Source: Phocoena phocoena
Taxonomy: Eukaryota > Chordata > Mammalia > Artiodactyla > Phocoenidae
Length of the DNA stretch: 64,000 bases
NCBI RefSeq assembly: GCF_963924675.1
Contig: NC_089222.1
Coordinates: 107,647,316 to 107,711,315, forward strand
Direction: 5' to 3'
The translations under genes and the position numbers were made by a program. The notes beneath the pieces are model-generated. The model was not told where the DNA came from and did no database searches. It saw nothing but the letters and a program-made list of their open reading frames with translations. Below are positions 24,226 through 34,119 of this stretch, piece by piece. The first letter of the stretch is position 1. Each line of letters starts with the position of its first letter.

Positions 24226-25069
24226 ACAACATTCAGAAATTCACTCTCAAGTTTCCAAAAGCTGAAAAATTATCTACTAAGTAGCTTATAGTACAATTAT
24301 ACTATATTTAGCCAACTTGAAAATGAGCTGCTGCATTATTTTTGATTAACACTAAAGTGTAGGTGAAGAGTCCTGTTCACACAGGGCAACACAGCTAAAG
24401 TCAGTTTAAGCTTGATGGTCCAACATTTGGAATAAACAATGTACACGAAGTAAATAACACTTGTAGAATACAGGCAATACTATTAGGCACTGACAAGCTT
24501 CAGTGACTCCCCACAAAGTCAGGCTTTGATGAATATGCAGGTTACTACATAGCATGATTCTTAGGGTCAGAAGGAAGTACTGAGAGGGTTTCTGTTGGGA
24601 GTGTGCTGCACAAATAAAGGGTAATAACTATTTATAAAGGCTAAAACTAAAAATGTCCTTCATAAGAGATGATAGACCTTTGTGTTGTCAGAATCCCTTT
24701 CTTAATCATAAGTCACCTAACTCCAAAAGCCTGCTAAGTTTAACTTTTAGATTCTACCAATATATAGTTACTTCAACCTCAAGAATAAACATATTATCAT
24801 TTATTTCTGAACTAATTTCTCCTAATGCCTTTCTTATTTCCACATGTTCACTAACCAAGTTGTGTTGGCACCCAAATTGGGTTGACTTCGACCCTTGTTT
24901 TTGCTCCATCTCCCAGACTCATTCACCAAGTTCACCTGGAATTTGTCTTCTCTTTTAAATCCATCCATTAAAAAAAATGCCATTTCATCCATTACTTCAG
25001 GGCCTTACTAATTCATGTTTGAAATGTCCCTTAAATATTCTTCCAGCCTTCAGCTTTCTTCCCCAGTTC
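24226..25069. other. Non-coding intron, nothing recognised
   Basis: The open frame at 24653-24958 has no recognised domain and no splice-site context. Confidence 0.45.
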
Positions 25070-25165
25070 AAGTGCTGGGTCTTAGAATTGGAATATTCAA
25101 GCTCATTCTTTGTCAGATGTGTGACTATGAGAAATCATTCTGCCTTTCTGGATCTCAGTTTCCTG
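25070..25165 (+). mobile_element. MIR SINE fragment
   Basis: Contains GTGTGACTATGAGAAATCAT and GGATCTCAGTTTCCTGCTAC, degraded forms of the MIR core (TGTGACCTTGGGCAAGTCAC.. CCTCAGTTTCCTCATC). Confidence 0.65.
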
Positions 25166-25189
25166 CTACTGGTGCATAATAAATGATTA

Positions 25190-25790
25190 AAAGCTTAGTG
25201 TCCTAAAGCAATATGCATTTATTATCTCACAATTTCTATGGATTAAGAGTCCAGATAGGGCTTATCCTGGTCCTCTTCTCAGTGTCAGCAGGCTGAAATC
25301 ATGGTGTTGGCTGAGGCTGTGATTCCCATGTAGGTTTTAGAGTCCTCTACAAACTCACTGATTGTTGGCAAATTTACTTCCTTGATGCTGTGTGTCCGAG
25401 GTCCCCATTTTCTCACTAGCTGCCACACAGAAACATCTTTCAGCTCCTAGAGGTCACCCACAGTTCTTTGTCACATGGCCCCTATAGACAGTACACACAT
25501 GGCTATTTGCTTTCTTCCAGGCCAGGAGGAGGATGTCTGACTCTTTATTCATTTATAAAAACTTCACCTCATTATGTCAGGTTTCCCTTAGTAATCTCCC
25601 TTTGATGAACTCAAAAGGGATCCATAATTATATCTGTAAAATCCCTTTTGCCATGTAAGGTAACATGATCAACATGATCAAGGCAGTGATATTACATATA
25701 TTCTCAAGTCCTTCCTACACTCCAGGGGAAAAGATTATACAAAAATGTGGGTCATTGAGGGTTCTCATAGAATTCTGCCTAACACATTCA
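25190..25790 (+). mobile_element. Old LTR-like or MER-type interspersed repeat
   Basis: GCATTTATTATCTCACAATT, then GTCAGCAGGCTGAAATCATG, then CACATGGCC resembles a common class of ancient mammalian repeats. I cannot name the family with certainty. No coding capacity is seen. Confidence 0.35.
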
Positions 25791-26089
25791 TGTAAAAGCT
25801 AGTTGGCTGGAAAAGAAAATCTTAAGATTTTATGATGATAACTACTCAAACAAGTTACTAAACTTACATATGGAATGGAAAGTTTATACAATTTCTCAGG
25901 ACACTGATAGATTTAGGAAGGGAATACACATTTTTTTCCCACACTAAATGGCAATATTTCCAACTTCCTAGCTACACAGAAGATTAAAAGCTACAGTGAA
26001 ACCCCCTGCAGTTTTGAATACAGAGCTGCCCAGAGGCACCAAAGGGATTTCTGAGTCAGACTCATCAGGAGGAAAAAGGAGAGTCAGAT

Positions 26090-26600
26090 GAAAATTATGA
26101 TTATTCATTCCACCGTTTAAAGCATATAGAAGAAAGTGTTTCACCACTGCCTACAGAATAAATTCTAAACTCCTTAATCTGGAGTAAAAGATCTTCCATG
26201 ACTTAACTGGCCCCTACCTTCCCATTTATCTCTCATGTCTGTATCAAACAGAAAGTTTCAGTTCCTTCAAACAATCACATGCTTTTACCCTGCATAAACA
26301 CATGGTTTCTTTCTTTAGAATGCTCTACCACCTACTTTTACCCACAACCCATACAGTGAATTCCATTCATCATTTAAGATCCACTTATTCATTTAACATA
26401 TACTTACTGAGTACTCTCATTTACCTCTGCCACAAAGTAGGACACATCTCTGCTTCTTGTTTTGTACAAAAACTGTAGCCAGTTCATATGTCTGTTACTA
26501 TACTTGTTAGATCTTATGTTTATATGTCCATCCCCCAAAAGTGAATACCTTAAAGAAATAATTCTGTTTTGGTTATATTTCTAGGACTAATTCAGGGATT
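26090..26600 (+). mobile_element. L2 (LINE2) relic
   Basis: GCCTACAGAATAAATTCTAA, ACTCCTTAATCTGG, then CCATGACTTAACTGGCCCCT follow the L2 3' consensus (..TAAAATCCAAACTCCTTA.. CATGATCTGGCCCC). It is heavily diverged. Confidence 0.75.
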
Positions 26601-26659
26601 GTTACAACTCACCAATCATGGTTTGCTCAAGGTAGTAATAATAATGATAACGATAATAA

Positions 26660-26830
26660 TAATATCTAAAATATATTCAGTGATTCCTTATACTGTGAAA
26701 ACACTTTATACATATTGGCTTGTATGACATCCTTGCAATAGCACTTTGAGGCAAGCTTTATGATCCTCATTTATTAGATGAGAAAACTAAACTTCAGAGA
26801 CAGAGGCAAGACTTCAATATGTTACTGATA
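26660..26830 (+). mobile_element. MIR SINE
   Basis: ACACTTTATACATATTGGCT, then GCAATAGCACTTTGAGGCAA, then CTCATTTATTAGATGAGAAA..CTTCAGAGA is the MIR order of motifs (..CTTTACAT.. ATGAGGTA.. CCATTTTACAGATGAGGAAACTGAGG). Confidence 0.8.
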
Positions 26831-26861
26831 CTTCTCAACATTCTGTTCTCTATATACCAGT

Positions 26862-27045
26862 GTGGTCTCCAAACAGAAGCATCATTATCACTCACAAATT
26901 CAACACACTGCTAAATATATATGTTCTCGGTTTCCAACCCAGATGTACTCAATCAGAAAATCTGGGGTCAGGCCCCTATAATCTGAGTTTTAACAGGCCC
27001 TGGAGGTGATGATGGTGCCTGCTAAAGTTTGAGAACCATGCTGTA
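26862..27045 (+). mobile_element. MER5A-like hAT relic
   Basis: From GTGTGGTCTCCAAACAGAAG to the 3' terminal AAAGTTTGAGAACCATG, with TCTGAGTTTTAACAGGCCCT in between, both ends of a MER5A-like element are recognisable. Confidence 0.8.
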
Positions 27046-29539
27046 TAATCTAACATGGAAATATCCTGGCCAAGAAAATGTGATCAGCTAGGACTATGAA
27101 ACAACTTTCTCCCAGAAACTTGGTGATTAAATTCATATGTTAGATAATAATGGAGAAAAAATGTACAGAACAATGACTCCTCCTGAAATCAGAAGTCACT
27201 TTGAAAGCCCCTACCTCTATCATACAGAGTCTGAAACTTAACACAGTGTCAATATGCTGAACTGGCCAGTGCTTAGTTAAAACATATGGAAAATTATACT
27301 TTCCCTTGACTGGAATAACTACTTTGGGATTTACATAATGTTATACATTCCTCTTTATAGTAAAGTATTCCTCATAGCTGGTTTTATCACCCCAAAGGCA
27401 TTTTAAACATCTCCAGGTCAAGGTTCTTGTTTTCTTCATTTGGATATTCACTCATGCACCATAGAATGCTGTATAATTGGGACACATTTTAACAATATCT
27501 TATCAAATTGAATTTAACTGGATTTGATTAGCCTATCTTTTCCAATTCTTTATACTAGGGAGTGTCTTTTTAAAAAATCTCAAGTGATATTATAGTAAAA
27601 ATTGTTTCATGATAATAGGAAGTCAAATTTTGATTTCTGAAAAGACAAGAGTGTAAGATAAGGATAGAACACTCCTTTCAGTGAGGTGTATCTGCTGAGG
27701 GATTTTAGAGCGAACTTTCACTTCACATGTATAGAGCACAGCAATAATAATGAACGTGCATTCTGTATAGAGTACTAAATACAGCATATTTGCCTATACA
27801 CCTATAAAAACATTTTAGAGAACTCAGGAAGTTCACCATATAATTGTAAAGACAAACTATGTAAACATGCAAAATAAGAGTTATGAACAAATAAAGAGCT
27901 ATATAGATGAATTCAAGTGTAGGAATAATAAATGGTCTATTAATGGCCACTCATTGAAGAACACAGAAAAAACAAAGCTTCACTACTTTTGAGTAGAACA
28001 CAGAACCAAATGCTGATTCTGTATATGGTTTTCTCTTGATTTTCATTCTAGTCTTGATTCAGATGATTTTAAAGTATAGTGTTTATAAGATCAAAATTTC
28101 ATCTTTTTACATATAAACAAAAGTCCCCTCTCTACCTAGTTTATGAATAAATCTGGCATTCAGAGCAGAAGCCAAATTTGTCAAAAATTAAGATATTTTA
28201 TAAAAATATTTTTAATGAAAACATTATGCGTTTTTCATAAGGCTACAATGTTAAAAACAATCAACCAATATTAATGACTAGTATGTTAGTCTCTGACCTC
28301 CCTGAGGATATATTTATCCGAAACACAAATAAAATGGTAAGAACTTAAGAGAAACTAACTCACTAACTAATTATGTCAAAATTCAGAAAGAGATGCATGT
28401 AGGTAATAAAACAATTTAACCGAAGGAGAGTATTTAAGAAGAACATTATAACATAAACCAAGCCTTTCACATAGAAAACCATCTGATTTGTAAGAATTCA
28501 CTGCCAGGAGCTTTCTTATAGGCCAAGGAAATAGGATTTTAAACTTATCCTCCAGGTTAGGACTTTCAATCAGAAATGCTTATGCAGAAAAAGTGGCTGG
28601 ATTAGAACCTTGTCATAGTAAGATAACTCTGGATACAGTGTAGAGGGTCCATTTAGAAAAGCTCCAACCAAGACTAGACATTTAACACACTAACCTAAAC
28701 AAATATATCCTAAAGGCAGAATTAGAATGGATGGTACTGAGCCCTGGCAGAATATAAGAGCAAGTTTAACTTAGCAAAGTGATGTATCTAACTTGTGAAA
28801 TGGGTGCTTGTACTTCTCCAAAGTTAGTCCAATAAAATGTATTTATTAGAAGTTCTAAAGTAAAGGTAGTAATTATGGATAAATTACAGATAGTTCCTTG
28901 TTTGGGGAAAAAATATAAAGAGAGAAAGTAATTAAAATAGAAAAGAGGTAGAATAATTGTATGGACTGTAACCCATAATTTCTTAGTAATATAGGTAATT
29001 CTACCTGTTGGGCCTCCATGCCTAAGTAAGATACTTGAATTACAAGTTAAAATAACCAGAATGGTTTGCATCAATCTATCTCCTAGAAGGTTACCTTGAG
29101 AATAATACATATTACTATATAAATAGGAAAAAATTTTAACAAGCATAATAGATGATTCTTATATTTGGGTTTTCATGTACATGTGATGTCAGGTCCAAGA
29201 TTTCTGTATGTGGGGTACAAAAACCACTACCAGACATACTAGTCATCTCCTCTATAAACTTCTTAATCCACCCTAAAAGAGTGTGTGTGTGCATGTGTGT
29301 GTTTAAGTGTATGAAGTAAGAGCAGAATTATGCTGAATATTTACATTTCTGTGCATTTTTACTGAGACAAGCACATTATTTTACCCTGTGTGAGAGCTAC
29401 TGAAAAACAGATTTATTGATGTTTAGCTAGTTTTATTCCCAAAACTTTGTATTTTCAGAACCAACAAGTTGAAGAAATAATTCATGAAGTTTCTGTCTAT
29501 AATCTAAATACTACAGATGAGCTCTGAAATAATCACATC
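27046..29539. other. Non-coding intron, nothing recognised
   Basis: About 2.5 kb of AT-rich sequence with no supported repeat or exon. The open frames at 27723-27950 and 28766-29146 show no domain and are treated as chance. A short GT-rich stretch is at 29281-29302. Confidence 0.5.
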
Positions 29540-30120
29540 TAACATGAACACTTAGCACTTGCTATTGTCAAGTACGAATCTACGTGTTTTTTATATATTA
29601 ACTTATTTATTTCTCCAAGTTTCCCACTAGATATATATCATTTTTTTTAAAGATTTGTTATTTATTTAATCTATTTTTGGTGGCGTAGGGTCTTAGTTGC
29701 CGCACGCAGGCTCCTCCTTGAGGCATGCTAAACATTCGTTGCAATGCTCGGGCTCTTTGTTGCGGTACGCGGCCTTCTCTCTAGTTGTGGTGTGCGGGTT
29801 TTCTCTTCTCTAGTTGTGGTGCACAAGCTCCAGGGCGTGTGGGCTCTGTAGTTTGGGGCCTGCAGGCTCTCTAGTTAAGGCGCTTGAGCTCAGTAGGTGT
29901 GGTGCACGGGCTTAGTTGCCCCGCAGAATGTGGGATCTTAGTTCCCTGACCAGGGATCAAACTCACGTCCCCTGCATTATAAGGTGGATCCTTTACCACT
30001 AGATCACCAGGAAAGTCTCTAGATATATATCATTTTAAAACTGTTTTATGTAAGAGAAAAATGGGGCACACAGAGATGATATTAATATACCTTGTAAAAT
30101 TACCTAATTTAAGGTAAATC
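29540..30120 (+). mobile_element. MIR SINE split by a younger CHR SINE
   Basis: The left part (29540-29644: ACTTAGCACTTGCTATTGTC.. TATATTAACTTATTTATTTC) and the right part (30037-30120: AAATGGGGCACACAGAGATG) are consecutive parts of one MIR. The SINE at 29645-30018 and its target-site duplication interrupt it. Confidence 0.65.
29627..30036 (-). mobile_element. CHR-type SINE, long form
   Basis: The minus-strand head AGACTTTCCTGGTGATCTAG lies at the right end, followed by CTAAGATCCCACATTCTGCG and CACAACTAGAGA-like units, with a short A-rich tail at the left. A perfect 18-bp duplication, CTAGATATATATCATTTT, occurs at 29627-29644 and 30019-30036. Body 29645-30018. Confidence 0.92.
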
Positions 30121-30162
30121 TGGTTCAAATTACACTTAATCAGAAAGTGACTGTGGTTTGAA

Positions 30163-30354
30163 AAGGAAACTGTAGGGCTTCCCTCGTGGCTCAGTGGTTG
30201 AGAGTCTGCCTGCCGATGCAGGGGACACGGGCCCCGGTCCGGGAAGATCCCACATGCCGCAGAGTAGCTGGGCCCATGAGCCATGGCCGCTGAGCCTGCG
30301 TGCCTGGAGCCTGTGCTCCACAACGGGAGAGGCCACAACAGTCAGAGGCCCGCG

Positions 30355-30385
<31 letters not shown>

Positions 30386-30395
30386 GGAAAATGTA
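30163..30395 (+). mobile_element. CHR SINE, short cetacean type, B box deleted
   Basis: The body runs from GGGCTTCCC at 30175 to an A-run ending about 30380. The duplication is AAGGAAACTGTA (30163-30174) versus AAGGAAAATGTA (30384-30395), one mismatch. Around 30228-30236 the usual ..GGGTTCGTGCCCC.. is reduced to GGGCCCC, removing the pol III B-box core. It lies 77 bp past the donor end of the CADM2 exon at 30472-30609, antisense to the gene. Confidence 0.95.
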
Positions 30396-30471
30396 AAATG
30401 CCCTGGATCTAACACTTCACACTAGTTTCAGCACATTAATTTTGATTTGGAGACCTTTCCCCATTCCTTAC

Positions 30472-30609
30472 CTTTAATCTCTTTGTCATTTTTGAACCAT
30501 CTTATATCAGCTGCAGGTTTACTACCAGATGTTTTACAAGTCAGCTGCATCAAGTCTCCCTCCATAACTGGGGATGAAAATCCGCTAATTTGAGGCTTCT
30601 CAGGAACAC
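30472..30609 (-). CDS. CADM2: CADM2 internal exon: start of second Ig domain
   Basis: CADM2 is a single-pass synaptic and axonal adhesion protein of the nectin-like/SynCAM family with three extracellular Ig domains. This 138-bp exon encodes the linker and first strands of Ig domain 2. It opens GVPEKPQISGF, with the first Gly split across the junction. It continues with the B-strand cysteine in QLTCKTSG and the conserved tryptophan in ADIRWFKND, and ends at NDKEIK. Splice signals are visible on the minus strand: acceptor TTTCAG before 30609 and donor GTAAGG after 30472. Both boundaries are phase 1, usual for Ig-domain exons. All 45 complete codons agree with the CADM2 protein as I recall it, which excludes the paralogues CADM1, CADM3 and CADM4. 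The exon is open and shows no sign of decay. The next exon downstream (lower coordinates) was not found in this window. Confidence 0.96.
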
Positions 30610-30726
30610 CTGAAATTTAAGCAAATGAATGAAATAAACATTAATCTCCAGGGTTGATTTGTTCTTACGACTACTACTTGCAGAAGCAAAGCTAAACTGG
30701 GTGTATAACTGACAATAACTTCAATC

Positions 30727-30964
30727 AAGAATAATAAACCGGGGCTTCCCTGGTGGTGCAGTGGTTGAGAGTCTGCCTGCCGATGCAGGGGACATGGGTT
30801 CGTGCCCCGGTCTGGGAAGATCCCACATGCCGCAGAGTGGCTGGGCCCGTAAGCCATGGCCACTGAGCCTGTGCGTCTGGAGCCTGTGCTCCGCAACGGG
30901 AGAGGCCACAACAGTGAGAGGCCCGTGTACCGCAAAAAAAAAAAAAAAAAAAGAATAATAAACC
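30727..30964 (+). mobile_element. CHR SINE, short cetacean type
   Basis: Body 30741-30950, with an intact B box (GGTTCGTGCCC) and an A-rich tail. A perfect 14-bp duplication AAGAATAATAAACC flanks it (30727-30740 and 30951-30964). It sits 131 bp upstream of the CADM2 exon at 30472-30609, antisense to the gene, so its A tail reads as a pyrimidine tract in the pre-mRNA. Confidence 0.97.
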
Positions 30965-31497
30965 AAAACATGATAATAATAAACTGCTATATAATAAAAT
31001 AAATGACAAAATATATAAAAAATATATAGCGAGATATATATACACATACATACAAACACATATGTGTCTGTGTAAATATGCATATGTGTGTGTATATTAT
31101 CCAGAAAGCATTTAAAGTCGTTTTTTTTTATTAAATTTTACCTGCGGAAATACTCTTTATAATCTTAAAAACAACCATATCTTAAGATTTACCAGTGTGG
31201 AGCTTTAAAACGGTAGATTGTTTGCACTGGGCAAAAAAAAATCCACAAAGCATATTTCTTCATTCTTTAGCAAACTGTGATTTAACCAAAATAGCACATT
31301 TCATTCCTGATTTCAGAATTCTTAAAGCTTAAAAAACATTGTTATCCTCTGTGTACTTTTTTCTAGAAAATGCATTTTGGAATAAAAGATTCATTAAAAA
31401 TTGCAAGGATACTTATTTTTCTGATTCTTCTAAAGTAGAGAATGTCTCTTAATGACATTTGTATTAGAAATGTAATTGCAGTTTTGTGGAGCATGGT

Positions 31498-31735
31498 ATG
31501 TATTATTATTATTATTTTTTTTTTTTTTTTGCAGTACGCGGACCTCTCACTGTTGTGGCCTCTCCCATTGAGGAACACAGGCTCCAGACGTGCAGGCTCA
31601 GCAGCCATGGCTCATGGGCCTAGCTGCTCCGCGGCATGTGGGATCTTCCCGGACCGGGGCACTAACCCATGTCCCCTGCATCAGCAGGTGGACTCTCAAA
31701 CACTGCGCCACCAGGGAAGCCCATGTATTATTTTT
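31498..31735 (-). mobile_element. CHR SINE, short cetacean type
   Basis: The T-run (A tail on the minus strand) starts near 31516 and the head GGGCTTCCCTGGTGGCGCAG lies at the right end, 31703-31722. The flanking ATGTATTATT at 31498-31507 and 31723-31732 is the target duplication. It is sense to CADM2. The region corresponding to the B box reads GGGTTAGTGCC, a mutated core. Confidence 0.93.
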
Positions 31736-32997
31736 AATGCTAGCATTACTAACTACTTATTACCTTTTCTAGTCTAGATCATCCAATGAATAAGCAGATA
31801 ACTAATATTCAGAGATAGACATTGATGATTTAAATAATACAACATTACATATTTTGGAGGCAATAATATTCTGCTGTCATGACAGAGGTTTATTAAAATT
31901 TCTTCTAAAAATATTCAATAATAAAGGCAGACTGAAAGTTTCTTTATTGTACTATTTAATTCAGTTTGAAAAGAATAAAATGTAAGAATGTTGGAAGATG
32001 CCAATAAAAGAAATACAAACTAAAACAACAAGAACAACAAAGATAAATGACAGATCAACATACTCCACTAGTTGGCTAGCTTTCTTTTCGTTCACCTTCA
32101 TATAGCTTTTTAAAAAAAAAAACAAACATGTCACATCACCATTTAATAAACTGAAATTAGCCACTTTCCTATATCTTGGGGTCTCAAGTTGGCTCTCTAC
32201 AGAACAATACATTAATCTTAGGCAGCTGCTATCTTGAGATACTCCATTTAGTGGGTGTATTTTGTCCTTAATGGCAAACTTGTAAAGATTTTTATACAAT
32301 AGTCCCAGTGGGACTTGCAAAGAAACATATTTCATATCCTATGCACAAAACCAATTCACTAGCAGGATTAACTTTAATATTCTCACCCAAAAGAACGGCA
32401 TGCATTAGTTCGTTTAAATGCAGTGTTATGCCTTTATCTATCAAAAAAGGAAGGCAAGCTAAGGGCAAAAAAAAAAAAAATCAATCTTTAAATTCCTCTA
32501 ACTTGTTCAGTACACAGGTGTGTTTCAATGAATTCCAGCAATTTCAGCTGATTGGGCCACTGACGTCTGTGGAATCACAGAGAGCTGTGAGCTGCAAGCT
32601 TATTTCCTCAGAAACTCTATGAATGTATTGCTTTTTGGTGTCACTATAACCTTTAGAAAAATGGCCCAATACTTAGAGAATAAAAAAACAAAGAAGCTAC
32701 AAGCTGCATGTGCAAGCGACATTATGTAGTTCATTTAGTAATCTAGAAAACTACAAAGCTAAAAGGCAAGAAGACAAATAGAAATGTTAGGGTCATTTAA
32801 ATACACTGAAATACACAAATGGGCATATTTGGAAGCCAATAGATAATTAGGGAAGATCCCATTAGGTGACTGATGATAAGGTGGTGGAGCATCTGATAGA
32901 CACATTGAAGTCATTATGTTCATTATTCTATCACTTTATAAAAGGATTACCACGTATACAATATAGAGATGATTTGACACAAAGGAATTTAGTTGAA
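31736..32997. other. CADM2 intron, nothing further recognised
   Basis: AT-rich sequence without a supported repeat. Short A runs occur at 32111-32123 and 32468-32481. Confidence 0.5.
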
Positions 32998-33150
32998 AAT
33001 CAAGAAACCTGGTGTCTATTGCTGGCTAAGAAACAAAATGGCTATTTGCTCTTGGGAAGTCATACAAATCTTTATACCTCATTTAGAAAATGGGGGAAAT
33101 GACTAAGTGATTTTTTAATGCTTTTTGATGATCCTCAAAGTGTAGATTTG
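32998..33150 (+). mobile_element. MIR SINE fragment
   Basis: AAATCAAGAAACCTGGTGTC, GCTCTTGGGAAGTCATACAA and CCTCATTTAGAAAATGGGGG follow the MIR core and 3' motif order. It ends ~75 bp from the CADM2 exon at 33226. Confidence 0.7.
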
Positions 33151-33225
33151 TTATTGAATCATGTTGCTGTAGCTATACACATCTCTCTGGCTTGTGATCA
33201 CACGGTGTTAGTCCCTTGCACTTAC

Positions 33226-33378
33226 CCAGAACAGTGAGATAGGCCTTGGAAGTTTTGACAGGCATTGTAAATAAAGAACAGGTGTACTGTCCTTCATCAG
33301 AGAGAGAGACATCACTGACGCTGATACTCAGTTCATGCCAGGAAGCCCGAACCAGCTCGATCCTATTGTCCCTTAAAG
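33226..33378 (-). CDS. CADM2: CADM2 internal exon: second half of first Ig domain
   Basis: This 153-bp exon encodes the C-terminal half of the V-type Ig domain 1, the membrane-distal domain that mediates homophilic and heterophilic contacts between CADM proteins. After a split Ala codon it reads LRDNRIELVRASWHEL. It then carries the typical Ig F-strand motif DEGQYTC with the domain's second disulfide cysteine, and ends in KAYLTVL plus a split Gly. Acceptor TTTTTCCAG precedes 33378, with a strong pyrimidine tract, and donor GTAAG follows 33226. Both boundaries are phase 1, so it joins in frame to the exon at 30472-30609 (L-G-V-P-E-K). All 50 complete codons match CADM2 as I recall it. The preceding exon, with the first half of the domain, is not visible up to 64000. 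Confidence 0.96.
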
Positions 33379-34119
33379 CTGGAAAAAGAAAATACTGAAA
33401 ATATGAATAACAACATTAGGAAAAGTTGCTACTGTTAGACTACATATTTTTAGCACAACACAATAAACATTTTCTTTGGCCATCTGTCTAAATCTGGTTT
33501 CCTGAAATGTTTTAAAGGAAGGTTTAAACATATTGAAATATTTTATCAGATTTAAGTAGAATTAAATGTTCCTTAATGTTCTGAGAAATAACTTTTTAAT
33601 TAAATGATTGCATCTAGTAAGTACAATACCTTGGATGAGGTAGATATTGATGGTGACAAAAATGGCTTTCCTTCACAAAGTCTTTCATGAGTTGTCAGTA
33701 CCAAGAAGAGCTGTAAACAAAAAATTTCACTTCTATGCCCAGATAAATTTGGGAAAACTATGACTGCTCAATTCCTTCTAGGAAACTAACAATGAACCTT
33801 AGCATATTGAAAGTTCTCTGCAGTAGAGACACCTGTTAAGCTTTTTTTTAAATCAGAGCTAACTTTCAGCTGAAAAACACCTGTACTATACCTGATGTTA
33901 AATTTGCTCTGACTGGTTGGTGCCTCTGTTGTACTGTCTGTTAAATACTTTTAATATATTCTTTGGTTCAAACCACCTTTTCTATCACAGAACACTTGTT
34001 TTCACAGATCTCTTAAGCATCTTGCTTATTTATGCTTCTTTTAAATCATTTTTGGAAAAGCATTAAAAAACTTAAATATCACTATGTGCTCCACTAAGGA
34101 CAGCTATAAAACCAGGAAT
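33379..34119. other. CADM2 intron, nothing recognised
   Basis: No repeat or exon could be supported between the exon and the HAL1-like element. Confidence 0.5.

Larger units (their letters stand above)
30610..33225 (-). other. CADM2: CADM2 intron between the two exons (2.6 kb)
   Basis: A short intron for this gene. It runs from donor GTAAG (complement of 33221-33225) to acceptor CAG (complement of 30610-30612). It holds two CHR SINEs (30741-30950 and 31511-31722), a MIR near 33000-33150 and otherwise AT-rich sequence. Confidence 0.9.

Noticed and set aside
24653..25186. Two neighbouring open frames (24653-24958 and 24977-25186) as a small gene
   Set aside because: The second runs into a MIR fragment, there are no domains or splice context, and composition is that of intron.
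25190..25790. Endogenous retrovirus provirus
   Set aside because: Only LTR-like fragments are suspected. No gag, pol or env coding text, primer-binding site or paired LTRs are visible in the window.
1..30471. Downstream CADM2 exons (rest of Ig domain 2 onward)
   Set aside because: No matching text was seen. Much of the span is L1.
30741..30815. tRNA gene suggested by A-box and B-box sequences
   Set aside because: The tRNA-like head belongs to the CHR SINE. There is no full cloverleaf, and the same text recurs in every copy.
30721..31083. Minus-strand open frame next to the CADM2 exon as a possible alternative exon
   Set aside because: It is SINE plus intron and not in the frame of the exon. 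No CADM2 text is present.
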